This document shows positions 53,488 to 62,512 of a DNA stretch of 64,000 bases, piece by piece. The notes beneath the pieces were generated by a model that was not told where the DNA came from, searched no databases, and worked only from the letters and a program-made list of their open reading frames with translations. The stretch's first letter is position 1, and every line of letters starts with the position of its first letter. Origin of the DNA: Pseudomonas protegens (GTDB taxonomy: Bacteria; Pseudomonadota; Gammaproteobacteria; Pseudomonadales; Pseudomonadaceae); assembly GCF_013407925.2 (NCBI RefSeq), contig NZ_CP060201.1, positions 1,178,001 through 1,242,000 on the forward strand, in the 5' to 3' direction. Position numbers and translations under genes: made by a program.

Positions 53488-54417
53488 TCAGCGGGGCTCC
53501 TGGGCCTGCAGCAAGGCATCCACTTCAGCGCTGCCAGGTGCCGTGGCCGGACCACGGCGGGTCACTGCAATGGCTGCTGCGGCATTGGCTCGGCGGGCGG
53601 CCGCCAATGGCTCAAGCCCCGCCGCCAGCCCGGCGACAAAGACCCCGGCATGGGCGTCGCCGGCACCATTGCTGTCCAGCGCCTGGACCTTGAATCCGTC
53701 CACCTGCGCCAGCTGCCCCTGGCGTCCGATCCAACAGCCCCGGGCGCCGTCGCGCAGCACCAGCAGGGCCGTCGGTGACAGCCATTCGCCAAGGCGCTGC
53801 AAGGCCGTCTCGATGCTCGAACTGGCGGTAAAGGCCAAGGCTTCGGCGCGGTTACTGCTCCAGATATCGATCCGCGGCAACAAGGCCAGCATCAGGGGGG
53901 CGTCGGGCGAGTCCACCAGCGGGCCCGGGTCGAACATCAAGGGCACCGAGCGCGGCAATGCCAGCAGCCAGTCGACCAGCGCCTGAGCCTTGCTCGCCTG
54001 CAGCAGGCTGTAGCCGCTGACATACAGATAGTCATCCGCCTGGACCCTGACCTCTGCCAGATCCTCGGCCGACAGTTCACCCTCGGCGCCGATATGGGAG
54101 ATGAAGGTACGCTCGGCCGAGGCATCGGTCAGGGCCACACAGACACCGGTATCGGCACCCGGACTGGGCGGCAGACTCAGGCCAATGCCCTCTGCCTGCA
54201 TCGCCGCTCGGGCCAGATCGCCAAAGCGCCCCTGGCCGTGGCGCCCCAGGTAGAGCACGGGCAAGCCATTGCGCGCCGCCGCGGCCATGACATTGAAGCC
54301 GCCGCCGGCCTCGAAGCTCGCCGACTGGGCCAGGACATCACCACCGGCCGCCGGCAGCCGGTCCACGGCCATCACCAGATCGACGATCACCTGGCCGCTG
54401 TGCAGCAACCTAGGCAT
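53488..54417 (-). CDS. PfkB-family carbohydrate/nucleoside kinase
   Basis: A 309-residue ribokinase-fold kinase. It has the N-terminal substrate motif GGGFNVMAAAARNG and the C-terminal catalytic motif LDSNGAGDAHAGVF, where the Asp is the base (DSNGAGD instead of the usual DTTGAGD). The ATG at 54417 has GAGA at correct distance; the ATG at 54423 does not. It overlaps the permease stop by 8 bp, last gene of the GntR/ADPRH/permease/kinase operon. The likely substrate is ribose or a nucleoside. Confidence 0.86.
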   Translation of the reverse strand: MPRLLHSGQVIVDLVMAVDRLPAAGGDVLAQSASFEAGGGFNVMAAAARNGLPVLYLGRHGQGRFGDLARAAMQAEGIGLSLPPSPGADTGVCVALTDASAERTFISHIGAEGELSAEDLAEVRVQADDYLYVSGYSLLQASKAQALVDWLLALPRSVPLMFDPGPLVDSPDAPLMLALLPRIDIWSSNRAEALAFTASSSIETALQRLGEWLSPTALLVLRDGARGCWIGRQGQLAQVDGFKVQALDSNGAGDAHAGVFVAGLAAGLEPLAAARRANAAAAIAVTRRGPATAPGSAEVDALLQAQEPR

Positions 54418-55876
54418 TGGCATTCTCGACAAAGGCCCCACGCCGATCGCGGGCACCGCCCAGCAAAGCGTACCCACCGCCAGCCACCAGGAAGGTGACG
54501 ACCCAGCCCAGGCCGTTATGCCCCAACCAGGAATCGGCCAGCGGCCCGGTGAACCAGACGTCTTCAGCGGTGGTGCCGATGCTGGTGAAACAGAACCCCA
54601 GAATGATCGCCAGCACCCAGGCGCCGAACGCCCGCCACTCGATCCCGCCCTGGTACCAGTAGGCGCTGCCGGGCCCGACATTCAACAAATCATCGGCGCT
54701 GTAGTAATGACGATGGATCAGGTCCACCACGAAGATCCCCACCCAGGCAGTGATCGGCACCGCCAGCAGGGAAATGAAGCTGATAAAGGGTCCGTAGAAA
54801 CTGTCGGCGATCAGCATGAAATAGATCGAACCGAGGAAGATCGCGACGATATCCACCAGCACCGCGTAGACCCGCTTGACCTTGAGGCCCAGGGTCAGCG
54901 CGGTAAGACCGGCGGAATACACCGACAGGTTGTTCGACAGCAGCAGGCCGCCAAAAGCGGCGATCAGGTAAGGCACGGCCATCCAGGTCGGCAGCATGTC
55001 GCGGATCGCGATGATCGGGTCCACGGCCGAGGCCAGGTGATCGTTGCCCACCGACAGCAGGCCGCCCAGGGTGATCAGCAGCACCAGTGGGATACCGGCG
55101 CCAAACGCCGCCGAGGCCACCAGGCGTCCGGCCGTCACCGAACGATGCTGGTAGCGCGACATGTCGGCCCCGGAGCTGGCCCAGCCGATCCCGGTGCCGG
55201 CCGCCATGGTGCCGACCCCGATGATCATGGCGCTCATGGGGGCCGGCGCGGCATTGAACACCGCCGTCCAGTCGATGGTGGCGCAGAGGAAACCGCCCAC
55301 CAGTACGTTCAGCGCGCCAAAACCGTAAGTGGCCCACTTCTGGATCACCAGCAAGGTGGCGTGGCCCAGGCCGGAGACGCTCAAGGTCATTAGCACGAAG
55401 ATCCCGATGAACAGCAGGGTCAGCAGTGGCGCGTCCTTGGCCGAAGCCGGGGTCTGGAACAGGATAGAACTCAGCGACAGCAGGACAAAGGCTGCCGTGG
55501 TGGTGTTCACCGTTTCCCAGCCGACCCGCGAAAGCATCGACACCAGGGTCGGACCGATGTTGCCACGCACACCGAAGATCGCCCGGGACAAGGTCAGACT
55601 CGGGGCCCGACCGCGCCGGCCGGCCACCGAGATCAAGCCGACCACGGCGAACGAGCCTACTGAACCGAGGATCGCCACCAGCAGCACCTGCCAGATCGAC
55701 AAGCCACGAAATGCCACCAGGGTCGCCCCGAGGGGCAGGCCGAGGATGCTGATATTGGCCGCGAACCAGACCCAGAACAGCTGCAACGGATGACCGTTGC
55801 ACTCCGCCTCGGGAACCGGCTCGATGCCGCGGGTTTCCAGTTGCCCGGCGCCTGAGCCGACCGTCGATGAACTCAT
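54410..55876 (-). CDS. NCS1-family purine/cytosine permease-like transporter
   Basis: A 488-residue permease with about twelve helices. It matches the cytosine permease subgroup of NCS1 (LGLPLGATLVAFRGLSIWQV and SRVGWETVNTTTAAFVLLSL). AGGAG precedes the ATG at 55876. It lies between the ADP-ribosylglycohydrolase and the kinase, so nucleoside or nucleobase uptake is the obvious role. Confidence 0.88.
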   Translation of the reverse strand: MSSSTVGSGAGQLETRGIEPVPEAECNGHPLQLFWVWFAANISILGLPLGATLVAFRGLSIWQVLLVAILGSVGSFAVVGLISVAGRRGRAPSLTLSRAIFGVRGNIGPTLVSMLSRVGWETVNTTTAAFVLLSLSSILFQTPASAKDAPLLTLLFIGIFVLMTLSVSGLGHATLLVIQKWATYGFGALNVLVGGFLCATIDWTAVFNAAPAPMSAMIIGVGTMAAGTGIGWASSGADMSRYQHRSVTAGRLVASAAFGAGIPLVLLITLGGLLSVGNDHLASAVDPIIAIRDMLPTWMAVPYLIAAFGGLLLSNNLSVYSAGLTALTLGLKVKRVYAVLVDIVAIFLGSIYFMLIADSFYGPFISFISLLAVPITAWVGIFVVDLIHRHYYSADDLLNVGPGSAYWYQGGIEWRAFGAWVLAIILGFCFTSIGTTAEDVWFTGPLADSWLGHNGLGWVVTFLVAGGGYALLGGARDRRGAFVENANA

Positions 55877-56030
55877 GAATGAAACTCCTGTTGCCGTTAT
55901 TGGGGTGTTTGGCAATTTCGGAAGTCACAGAACATTTCGGCATTCCTGGCCGTGTTCCAGCTTTCCCTAGCAATCGGCAGTACGGCCGAAAGGTGTAGCG
56001 AGCCTGGGGCTCGGCACTGGGCGCGACGAC

Positions 56031-57029
56031 TTAACGCAGCGCCAGCAACGCTTCTACCAGCGGCTGCAGGTCCAGTTCATTGACCTGTTGCACCTGGTGG
56101 ATCAACTCCGCGGGCCAGGCCTGCAAGCCCAGGCAGGCGCCCAGCATGGCCCCGAGCATCGCCGCGATGGTGTCGGTGTCGCCGCCCAGCCCGGCGGCCA
56201 TGCACAGCGCCTCGAAGGCCTCAAGGTGCCCCAGGGCAACTTGCCGGGCCAGGGCGAAACTGACCACCACCGACTCTTGGGAGGCCACCGAGGTGCCGAT
56301 CAATTCATACAGCATCCGGGCAAAAGCCGGCTTGTCGCCTGCAACCCCCAAGGTGCCGGCCCACTCCAGGCGCGCTGCGATGGTCGCGCCGGCCACCCAA
56401 TGGCCATGGGCCTGTGCCTGGCGGGCAATCTGCGCGCCAAGGGGCAAGGCGTCGATCAGCGAGGCGCCATTGATACCGGCGGACACCACCGCCGCTACCG
56501 CTGCCGCGCTGGCGATTCCCAGGCTGGTGTTGTGCGTGACCTGGCAGGCTTCGACCACCGCCTGGACAAAGCCTTGAGCGCTGGCGACATCGGTGGCGAT
56601 GCCCACCGGCGTGATGCGCATCGCGGCGCCATTGGTGGTGCCATAGCGCCCGGCCTCCTCCACCGACTCACCGGCGAGGATCATTTCAATGGCGCGCTTG
56701 GTGGAGGGACCGAGCAGATCCTGGGAGCCCTTGGCCTGCATCGCCGCCTCCCACTGGATCAGGCTCCGGGCCAGGGCCGCCGGATCGATCCGGCCTTGGC
56801 CCTGAACCAGCAGGCGCCCCACCAGGATCGCCTGTTCGGTGTCGTCGGTGATTGAACCGGCGGGCATGTTGGCAGCTATCGGCTGCTCGGGCCCCGCGTC
56901 CTCCAGCGTGCGGATCACGCCGAAACGCTGGTGAATCTGTTCCTGACTCAAGGACTGGGTGGGCATGCCCAGGGCATCGCCCAGGGCCAGACCGTAGAAG
57001 GCGCCCAGTGCCCGCTGGAGCGGACTCAC
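56031..57029 (-). CDS. ADP-ribosylglycohydrolase-family protein
   Basis: A 332-residue ADP-ribosylglycohydrolase/DraG-fold enzyme. The metal-binding motifs are present: SITDDTEQA (about residue 60) and LGGDTDTIAAMLGAMLGA (about 285). Family members cleave N-glycosidic bonds of ADP-ribose conjugates. In an operon with a nucleobase permease and a PfkB kinase it more likely acts as a nucleoside-type hydrolase. It overlaps the upstream gntR stop by four bases. Confidence 0.87.
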   Translation of the reverse strand: MSPLQRALGAFYGLALGDALGMPTQSLSQEQIHQRFGVIRTLEDAGPEQPIAANMPAGSITDDTEQAILVGRLLVQGQGRIDPAALARSLIQWEAAMQAKGSQDLLGPSTKRAIEMILAGESVEEAGRYGTTNGAAMRITPVGIATDVASAQGFVQAVVEACQVTHNTSLGIASAAAVAAVVSAGINGASLIDALPLGAQIARQAQAHGHWVAGATIAARLEWAGTLGVAGDKPAFARMLYELIGTSVASQESVVVSFALARQVALGHLEAFEALCMAAGLGGDTDTIAAMLGAMLGACLGLQAWPAELIHQVQQVNELDLQPLVEALLALR

Positions 57030-57739
57030 CGCGACTCTCCGAATTGCAGGTGCATGCGGAAATGCTGCGGATCCAGCAGGCTCTCGACCTGCTCCATGAA
57101 ACGCCCCTGGCGATCATAGGTGGTGCGCAGGGCCTTGAGGAACACGTCTCCCGGCGCCCGTCCGAGCAGCTCGGCGTCTTCGGCGTTCAAGGGCTCGGCG
57201 CCGATCCATTGATCGCCGCGCTCGCCGATGTAGCCGTAGGCGGCCAGGGTAATGGTCAGGGAATCATCGATCAGGCCGACCCGGGGCAGGCCTTCCAGCT
57301 CGCCGGAGGCCGGGATCAGGGAACGCTCGAGGGACAGCACCCGACCGTCGGTGCTGCGCCGGCGGCGATCCAGGGCAATGAACTGATCGGTGCCCAGGCG
57401 GTGCTTGAGCTCCGGGCGGCGCACGGCCTCCAGGCGCAGCACCTCGGTGTTGACCAGGGCGCCACTCTCGGCCAGGGCCTGGGCCCAGCCGTGATGCTGG
57501 TCCAGGGCGACGCCGTCGAAGGTGACGATGGAACCCACACCGCTCTGCGTGGCGATGTAGTTGCGGCGCTTGAGCTCGGCCAGGGCTTCACGCAGGGTGC
57601 CACGACTGACACCGAACTCCCCGGCCAATTGATGCTCTCCCGGCAGTTGAAAGCCGTCTTCCAGCAGACCGCTTTCAATGCGCCGGATCAGCTCGTCGAC
57701 CACTCTTGTTTTCTTATCGAATCGAACATGTTTAGGCAT
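57026..57739 (-). CDS. GntR-family regulator with UTRA domain
   Basis: A 237-residue HutC-subfamily regulator: winged helix at about 10-75 (EHQLAGEFGVSRGTLREALA) and a UTRA ligand-binding domain. As first gene of the ADPRH/permease/kinase operon it probably represses it until the substrate or a product binds. The inducer is unknown. Confidence 0.87.
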   Translation of the reverse strand: MPKHVRFDKKTRVVDELIRRIESGLLEDGFQLPGEHQLAGEFGVSRGTLREALAELKRRNYIATQSGVGSIVTFDGVALDQHHGWAQALAESGALVNTEVLRLEAVRRPELKHRLGTDQFIALDRRRRSTDGRVLSLERSLIPASGELEGLPRVGLIDDSLTITLAAYGYIGERGDQWIGAEPLNAEDAELLGRAPGDVFLKALRTTYDRQGRFMEQVESLLDPQHFRMHLQFGESR

Positions 57740-57807
57740 GTCCGGCTTGATACATGAAACGCGGGATCAAGATCAAGAAATATCTCGAAATCGAAATTGA
57801 AATGTCT

Positions 57808-58371
57808 TTATGGCTCCAGACCGATGGGGAAGAACACCCCATCACTCCACACGCCCAGCCAGCGCTGGCCATCGAGAACGCGAGTCTGGGCCAGCTCCAC
57901 CAACTGGTAGAACACATTGCGATGGATCAGCGCCTCAAGGTTGTTTCGAACCAGGACATAAGGCGCCGGCTCCTGGGTCAACGGGTCGATCACCACCCGC
58001 AGCGGATGCTCGACGTTGGCAACCACCTGTTCGTCGACATTGCTGGTAAAGCGCAGCAGCTGCGCCTCACCCTGCCCTTCGACCTCCAGGGTCACGGCGA
58101 CGAAGGGAGCGTCGTCGACCTTGATGCCCACCTTCTCCACCGGAGTGACGAGAAAGTAGTCGTCGCCATCGCGGCGGATGATGGTGGAGAACAGCTTGAC
58201 CATCGGCTTGCGACCGATGGGGGTCCCCAGGTAGTACCAAGTGCCGTCGCGGGCGATACGCATGTCGATATCGCCACAGAAATCGGGGTTCCACAGGTGG
58301 ACCGGCGGCAGGCCCTTCTCGGCCTTGGGAATCTGCGCCAACAGGTCGTTGGCCTTGCCTGGACCACTCAT
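57808..58371 (-). CDS. DUF1285-domain protein
   Basis: A 187-residue soluble protein beginning MSGPGKANDLLAQIPKAEKG, with typical DUF1285 segments such as DMRIARDGTWYYLGTPIGR and PYVLVRNNLEALIHRNVFYQ. The ATG at 58371 follows GAGGAG; the TTG 18 bp upstream is ignored. It is 18 bp downstream of the DUF4823 gene, so the two are co-transcribed. Function unknown. Confidence 0.85.
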   Translation of the reverse strand: MSGPGKANDLLAQIPKAEKGLPPVHLWNPDFCGDIDMRIARDGTWYYLGTPIGRKPMVKLFSTIIRRDGDDYFLVTPVEKVGIKVDDAPFVAVTLEVEGQGEAQLLRFTSNVDEQVVANVEHPLRVVIDPLTQEPAPYVLVRNNLEALIHRNVFYQLVELAQTRVLDGQRWLGVWSDGVFFPIGLEP

Positions 58372-58389
58372 ACCGCTCTCCTCGTTCAA

Positions 58390-58992
58390 TCAGTCGCTCA
58401 GGCCCAGCAAACCGCGAGCATATTGCTGCAACGGCGGGCCCAGCAGATCCTGGGGCTTGTTGCCGTGGAACGTCAGTAATCCGCCACGACTGCGAATGCG
58501 GGTCGTATCGATCAGGTACTGGGTACTGGTTTCGATCAGCATGATCTGGATGGTGCTGGTATCGACGCCCAGACGGTCCACCGCCTCCTGGTCCAGCCAC
58601 TCATCGGAGTTGCCGATGCGGTCGTCGGCCTTGGCGAAACGAGCGTAGAGCAGATAGTGGGCGCCCACTTCACGGGCTTCGGCCATGGCCTCGTTCAAGC
58701 CTTCGGGGGCTTTGGCCCGGCGCACCATGGGGAAATACTCGACAAAGCCGTTGAAGGCCTCTTCGGCCACTACGTTGGGTCGAGGATAAGCACCGCCTGG
58801 CGGTACAAAGTGTCCCTGGGCGATGAAAATGAACGAATCCGGCTGGATGCGGAATGAACTGGTCCGGCGGGTATCGCTGTGATCGAGCATCCCCGCGTCG
58901 CTCAGGTGATAGCGCACCCCTTCACCCATATCGCTGACATTCATGCAGCCGCCGAGTGCCAAAAAGGCCAGCAGCAAAACCAGGCTACGCAT
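58390..58992 (-). CDS. DUF4823 lipoprotein
   Basis: A 200-residue lipoprotein (signal LVLLLAFLALGGC) with a soluble body including AREVGAHYLLYARFAKADDR and STQYLIDTTRIRSRG. It resembles outer-membrane-associated DUF4823 proteins. GGAGG precedes the ATG at 58992. Function unknown. Confidence 0.8.
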   Translation of the reverse strand: MRSLVLLLAFLALGGCMNVSDMGEGVRYHLSDAGMLDHSDTRRTSSFRIQPDSFIFIAQGHFVPPGGAYPRPNVVAEEAFNGFVEYFPMVRRAKAPEGLNEAMAEAREVGAHYLLYARFAKADDRIGNSDEWLDQEAVDRLGVDTSTIQIMLIETSTQYLIDTTRIRSRGGLLTFHGNKPQDLLGPPLQQYARGLLGLSD

Positions 58993-59092
58993 CCTACCCT
59001 CCAAAAACCGGTGACGGAAAACCGGCGAATGGCCACGAGATGCAGCTTCCGCGCCAGCTACGCCAATGGAGGACATTCCAGCGCCAGCCGAA

Positions 59093-60061
59093 CTAGCCGC
59101 CGATGATTTTCATCACCGTGGCGCCACCGGAAAAGGCCAGGTCCTGCTTGTCGCCCAGGGCCTTGACCAGCAGGCGCTGGAGCGCCGGCAAGGCTTGGTG
59201 GCGCGGCTTGTCCAGCAGGTCGCCAACATAGTGGCGATTGCTTGACGACAGGCAGCCGTGCAACCAACCGGTGGAGGACAGACGCAGACGCGAGCAGGTG
59301 CGGCAGAACGGCACGCTTTCGTTGGCAATCACCCCGAAATGACCCAGCCCGGGAATCTCGTAACGCACGGCGGTCGCATCCAGCGGCGCATCGGCCTGAA
59401 GGTATTCGTAGCGCTCGCCGATCATCGCAAGCAACTGTTGCAGACTGACAAACTGCTGCAGGAAGGCATTGCCGTCGCTGGCCAGGTGCCCCATGCGCAT
59501 CAGTTCGATGAAGCGCAGCTCGTAGCCCCGTTCCAGGCAGTAATCAAGCAGCGGCATGACCTGATCCAGGTTCTGCCCGCGCAACGGCACCATGTTGACC
59601 TTGATCTTCAGCCCGGCCGCGCGCGCTTGCTGCATGCCATCGAGCACGCTGGCCAGATCGCCACCCCGGGCGATGCTGCGAAAGGCCGCGGCATCCAGGG
59701 TATCGAGAGAAACATTGATCCGGCGGATCCCCGCCTCCACCAGCAAGGGCAGCTTGCGCGCCAGCAACTGGCCGTTGGTGGTCAGGCTGATGTCTTCCAG
59801 CCCCATGCGCCCGACCGCCCCCATGAAGGCTTCCAGCTTGGGACTGACCAGAGGCTCTCCGCCGGTGATGCGCAGCCGTTCGATGCCGGCCGCTTCAATC
59901 AGATACGCCACGCCCCGGGCCATCGCCTCGGCCGACAACTCGTCCTGGGCAGCCACCAGCCGCTTGCCGTTGGGCACGCAGTAGGTACAGGCGTAGTTGC
60001 AGGCGGACGTCAGACTGATCCGCAAATTGCGAAAGCGCCTGCCTTGACGATCAACGATCAT
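59093..60061 (-). CDS. moaA: GTP 3',8-cyclase (molybdenum cofactor synthesis)
   Basis: A 322-residue radical SAM enzyme that starts pterin formation for molybdenum cofactor. The N-terminal cluster motif is CNYACTYC (Cys21, Cys25, Cys28), the C-terminal cluster has CRTCSRLRLSSTGWLHGC, and the C-terminus ends in Gly-Gly as MoaA requires. It stands alone, without moaBCDE, so it may be an extra copy. The start at 60061 begins MIVDRQGRRFRNLR. Confidence 0.93.
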   Translation of the reverse strand: MIVDRQGRRFRNLRISLTSACNYACTYCVPNGKRLVAAQDELSAEAMARGVAYLIEAAGIERLRITGGEPLVSPKLEAFMGAVGRMGLEDISLTTNGQLLARKLPLLVEAGIRRINVSLDTLDAAAFRSIARGGDLASVLDGMQQARAAGLKIKVNMVPLRGQNLDQVMPLLDYCLERGYELRFIELMRMGHLASDGNAFLQQFVSLQQLLAMIGERYEYLQADAPLDATAVRYEIPGLGHFGVIANESVPFCRTCSRLRLSSTGWLHGCLSSSNRHYVGDLLDKPRHQALPALQRLLVKALGDKQDLAFSGGATVMKIIGG

Positions 60062-60200
60062 GGATGACTCCGGCGTAGGAAGGGAGAACCGGCCAAAACC
60101 TGACTCAAAAATCAGGTTCTGGCAAGTCCCATGCCTGAGTATATTCCTCGGACACCGCGCCATACAGGTGGTCGATGGCGCAATACAGCAGCTGAATGCT

Positions 60201-60839
60201 TCAGCTGTTCGAGGTGTCGGGGTCGCGCTTGCGCTTGTTGCCCATGCGCACGCCGATATCCATCAGGAACTGGAAGAAGCCCTCCTGATCCTCCAGCACA
60301 TTGCTCCAGAAAGGCGAGTGGTACAGCGCCACCGCGCCATGCACCAGTGCCCAGGAGGCGCAGTAGTGGAAGTAAGGCGGGACGTCTTCGAGCTTGCCTT
60401 CGCTGATACGGCCCTTGATCAACAAGGTCAGGCGCTCGAAGTTGGAGGCGCGGATCTTGTGCAGTTCCTCGACCATTTCCGGCACCTGATTGCCCTTGAC
60501 CACCTTCTCTTCCAGGCGGTCGAACAGCCGGTAGCGCTGCGGGTCGCGCATGCGAAATTCGAAGTAGGCCCGGGACAGGGCTTCCTTGTCCTTGTCGACA
60601 TCGGCCGAGTGCAGCAGCTCGTTCAGGTCACGCTCATAGTCGAGCATCAGGCGCAGGTAGATCTCCGCCTTGGACTTGAAATGCTTGTAGATGGTCCCTT
60701 TGCCGATACCCACGGCATCCGCAATCATCTCGACGGTGACACTGTCTTCACCTTGTTCGAGGAACAGCTTGAGCGCGGTATCGAGAATTTCTTGCTCGCG
60801 GCGACGAAACTCACGGACCTTACGAGGTTCTTTCTGCAT
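60201..60839 (-). CDS. TetR-family transcriptional regulator
   Basis: A 212-residue TetR protein with the helix-turn-helix VEMIADAVGIGKGTIYKHFK at about 40-60. The C-terminal ligand domain is of the YbiH-like type without a recognised ligand. The ATG at 60839 (MQKEPRKVREFRR) is used; a start 24 bp upstream is possible. A counterpart precedes the rgsA-tatD region in P. aeruginosa. Confidence 0.87.
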   Translation of the reverse strand: MQKEPRKVREFRRREQEILDTALKLFLEQGEDSVTVEMIADAVGIGKGTIYKHFKSKAEIYLRLMLDYERDLNELLHSADVDKDKEALSRAYFEFRMRDPQRYRLFDRLEEKVVKGNQVPEMVEELHKIRASNFERLTLLIKGRISEGKLEDVPPYFHYCASWALVHGAVALYHSPFWSNVLEDQEGFFQFLMDIGVRMGNKRKRDPDTSNS

Positions 60840-61490
60840 AAGAAAAGGTCTGTTCGGGGTCAAAATCGAAGCCGCGTATTATGCCTAACTTGCGCCAAAA
60901 TGCACGGATCATCCTTCGTTGCAGCTGTTTCTGGCGCAAAAGCCCGCCTGACGCACGCCGCTGAATGGGTCGCCGAAACCTGCGAAATCCCGTGAATACG
61001 GGCTCGGCGCACGGTTCACATAGCAAACGCCCAGCGCCCGCGAGCCTCGGATCAGACCGCAAAGTCCGGGTCTTTTCCATAACCGGCTCCCGACACTCAT
61101 CCGCGCCCCCTACTCGACGAAAATACATTCATGAGTCGCAATGACGTCATTGCGCTTCAGCATCGTTGCTTTATAGAGATTAGAAAAAGCCCTGCAAAGC
61201 AGCGAAAAGACATCGAGAACGGGCGAACATTCTGAAAGTGCCGATGCCATTGATCAGGATCAGGCTGACTGGCGGACTAAACTGCAACGGCTTGTGTGCA
61301 AAACGCGCGACAACAATCGCCGTTTTACGCTGAATTTCGCTAAAAACAGCGAAAACGCGGGAAATTCCAGCAAGAAAAGCGCCGAACCTCGAAAAATGAG
61401 AACTCAAGCGAAGCGCCTGTATTCCAAATTTGTTTAAAAACCAGGCAGGGGCAACTGGACTGAATCCAATAGTGATCAATACTTCAACTG
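60840..61490. other. Long intergenic region before the RgsA-like RNA
   Basis: About 650 bp with no convincing gene. It contains a perfect inverted repeat TTTCGCT/AGCGAAA (61335-61354), a weak Anr-like TTGAT-N4-ATCAG (61250-61263), and a possible -10 element CAATACTT for the RNA at about 61478. A minus-strand frame of 99 codons (61180-61479) has no ribosome-binding site. Confidence 0.5.
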
Positions 61491-61607
61491 TCGGCGCGAC
61501 ATCTCCCCCAAGTGAAACGCCGATTTAGGTACCGATGGACCGCGTGCCTTAGTTTTACTCCTAATGGTCTTAACCCGGATTCACCCCCCAGAACCCGGGT
61601 TTTTTTT
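61491..61607 (+). ncRNA. rgsA: Candidate RgsA small RNA
   Basis: A free-standing strong terminator on the plus strand, AACCCGG/CCGGGTT with an eight-T tail (ending 61607), closes a region of about 117 nt that starts after a possible -10 element (CAATACTT near 61478). A C-rich loop (CCCCCC) is typical of Hfq-type small RNAs. RgsA, an RpoS/Gac-related small RNA of pseudomonads of about 120 nt, is encoded between the TetR-type gene and tatD in P. aeruginosa, the same place. The identification rests on position and size, not on a sequence alignment. Confidence 0.6.
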
Positions 61608-61636
61608 GCCTGAAATTCAAGCTTTCCAGTAACCGA

Positions 61637-62428
61637 TCAGGCCCCGCTCTTGACCCGAGCCTGGGGAAACAGGCGCTTGAAGTTGGCCGTGGTCTGTTCG
61701 GCAAAGGCCTCGTAGGCCTCGCCACGCAGCATCGCCAGGAACTCCGCCACTTCGCGCACGTACTGCGGCAGGTTGGGCTTGCCGCGATAAGGGATGGGCG
61801 CCAGGTACGGCGAGTCGGTTTCCACCAGCAGCCGATCGGCAGGCACCTGGCGAGCCACATCGCGCAGGGCGTCGGCATTGCGGAAGGTGACGATGCCCGA
61901 CAGAGAGATATAGAACCCCAGGTCCAGCGCCGCCTTGGCCATGTCCCAGTCCTCGGTGAAGCAATGCAGCACGCCGGCATTGGGCAATGCCGCTTCCCGC
62001 AGCAGCGCCAGGGTGTCGGCGCGAGCACCGCGGGTGTGCACCACCACCGGCTTGCCGGTCTGTTGCGCGGCCTGCAAATGCAGACGGAAAGACGCCTGCT
62101 GCAGCTCGGCCGCTTCCGGCTCGTAGTGATAGTCCAGGCCGGTTTCGCCAATGGCCACCACCCGCGGGTGGCTCAGCTCCTGCAACAGCCAGTCCAGGGC
62201 CGGGGCAGCGCCGGGCTGCAGGTCCAGCGGGTGCACCCCCACCGAGCAATCGACATCCTCGTAACGCTCGGCCAGGGCCTTGACGTCCGCGGCGTTGTCG
62301 GCGCTGACGCCAATGCACAGGAAGTGCCCGACACCGCGCTGGCGGGCCGCGGCCAGTGCCGCATCCAGGGAGCCGTCATGGGCGGCAAGGTCGAGACGAT
62401 CAAGGTGGCAATGGGAATCTACGAGCAT
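61637..62428 (-). CDS. tatD: TatD-family metal-dependent deoxyribonuclease
   Basis: A 263-residue TatD/amidohydrolase-fold DNase. The metal ligands are visible: DSHCHLDRLD (residues 4-13), GETGLDYHYEPE, VVHTRGA and HCFTEDWD, and ETDSPYLAPIPYRG near the end. It probably degrades damaged DNA ends. It follows holB by 84 bp; the pilZ gene usually found between them is missing here. Confidence 0.93.
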   Translation of the reverse strand: MLVDSHCHLDRLDLAAHDGSLDAALAAARQRGVGHFLCIGVSADNAADVKALAERYEDVDCSVGVHPLDLQPGAAPALDWLLQELSHPRVVAIGETGLDYHYEPEAAELQQASFRLHLQAAQQTGKPVVVHTRGARADTLALLREAALPNAGVLHCFTEDWDMAKAALDLGFYISLSGIVTFRNADALRDVARQVPADRLLVETDSPYLAPIPYRGKPNLPQYVREVAEFLAMLRGEAYEAFAEQTTANFKRLFPQARVKSGA

Positions 62429-62512
62429 GGGAGCCTACAACTACATCCGATCAATGAAAGGGCCGGGCGTTGTCGTCCGGCCGGATACCGGCCTGATTCA
62501 GGGACAGGCCGC

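Noticed and set aside
61250-61263. Anr/Fnr-like box TTGAT-N4-ATCAG
   Set aside because: One mismatch in a loose motif and no plausible gene start at the right distance.
61180-61479. 99-codon minus-strand frame before the RgsA candidate
   Set aside because: No ribosome-binding site; hydrophobic and Phe-rich only because the DNA is AT-rich.
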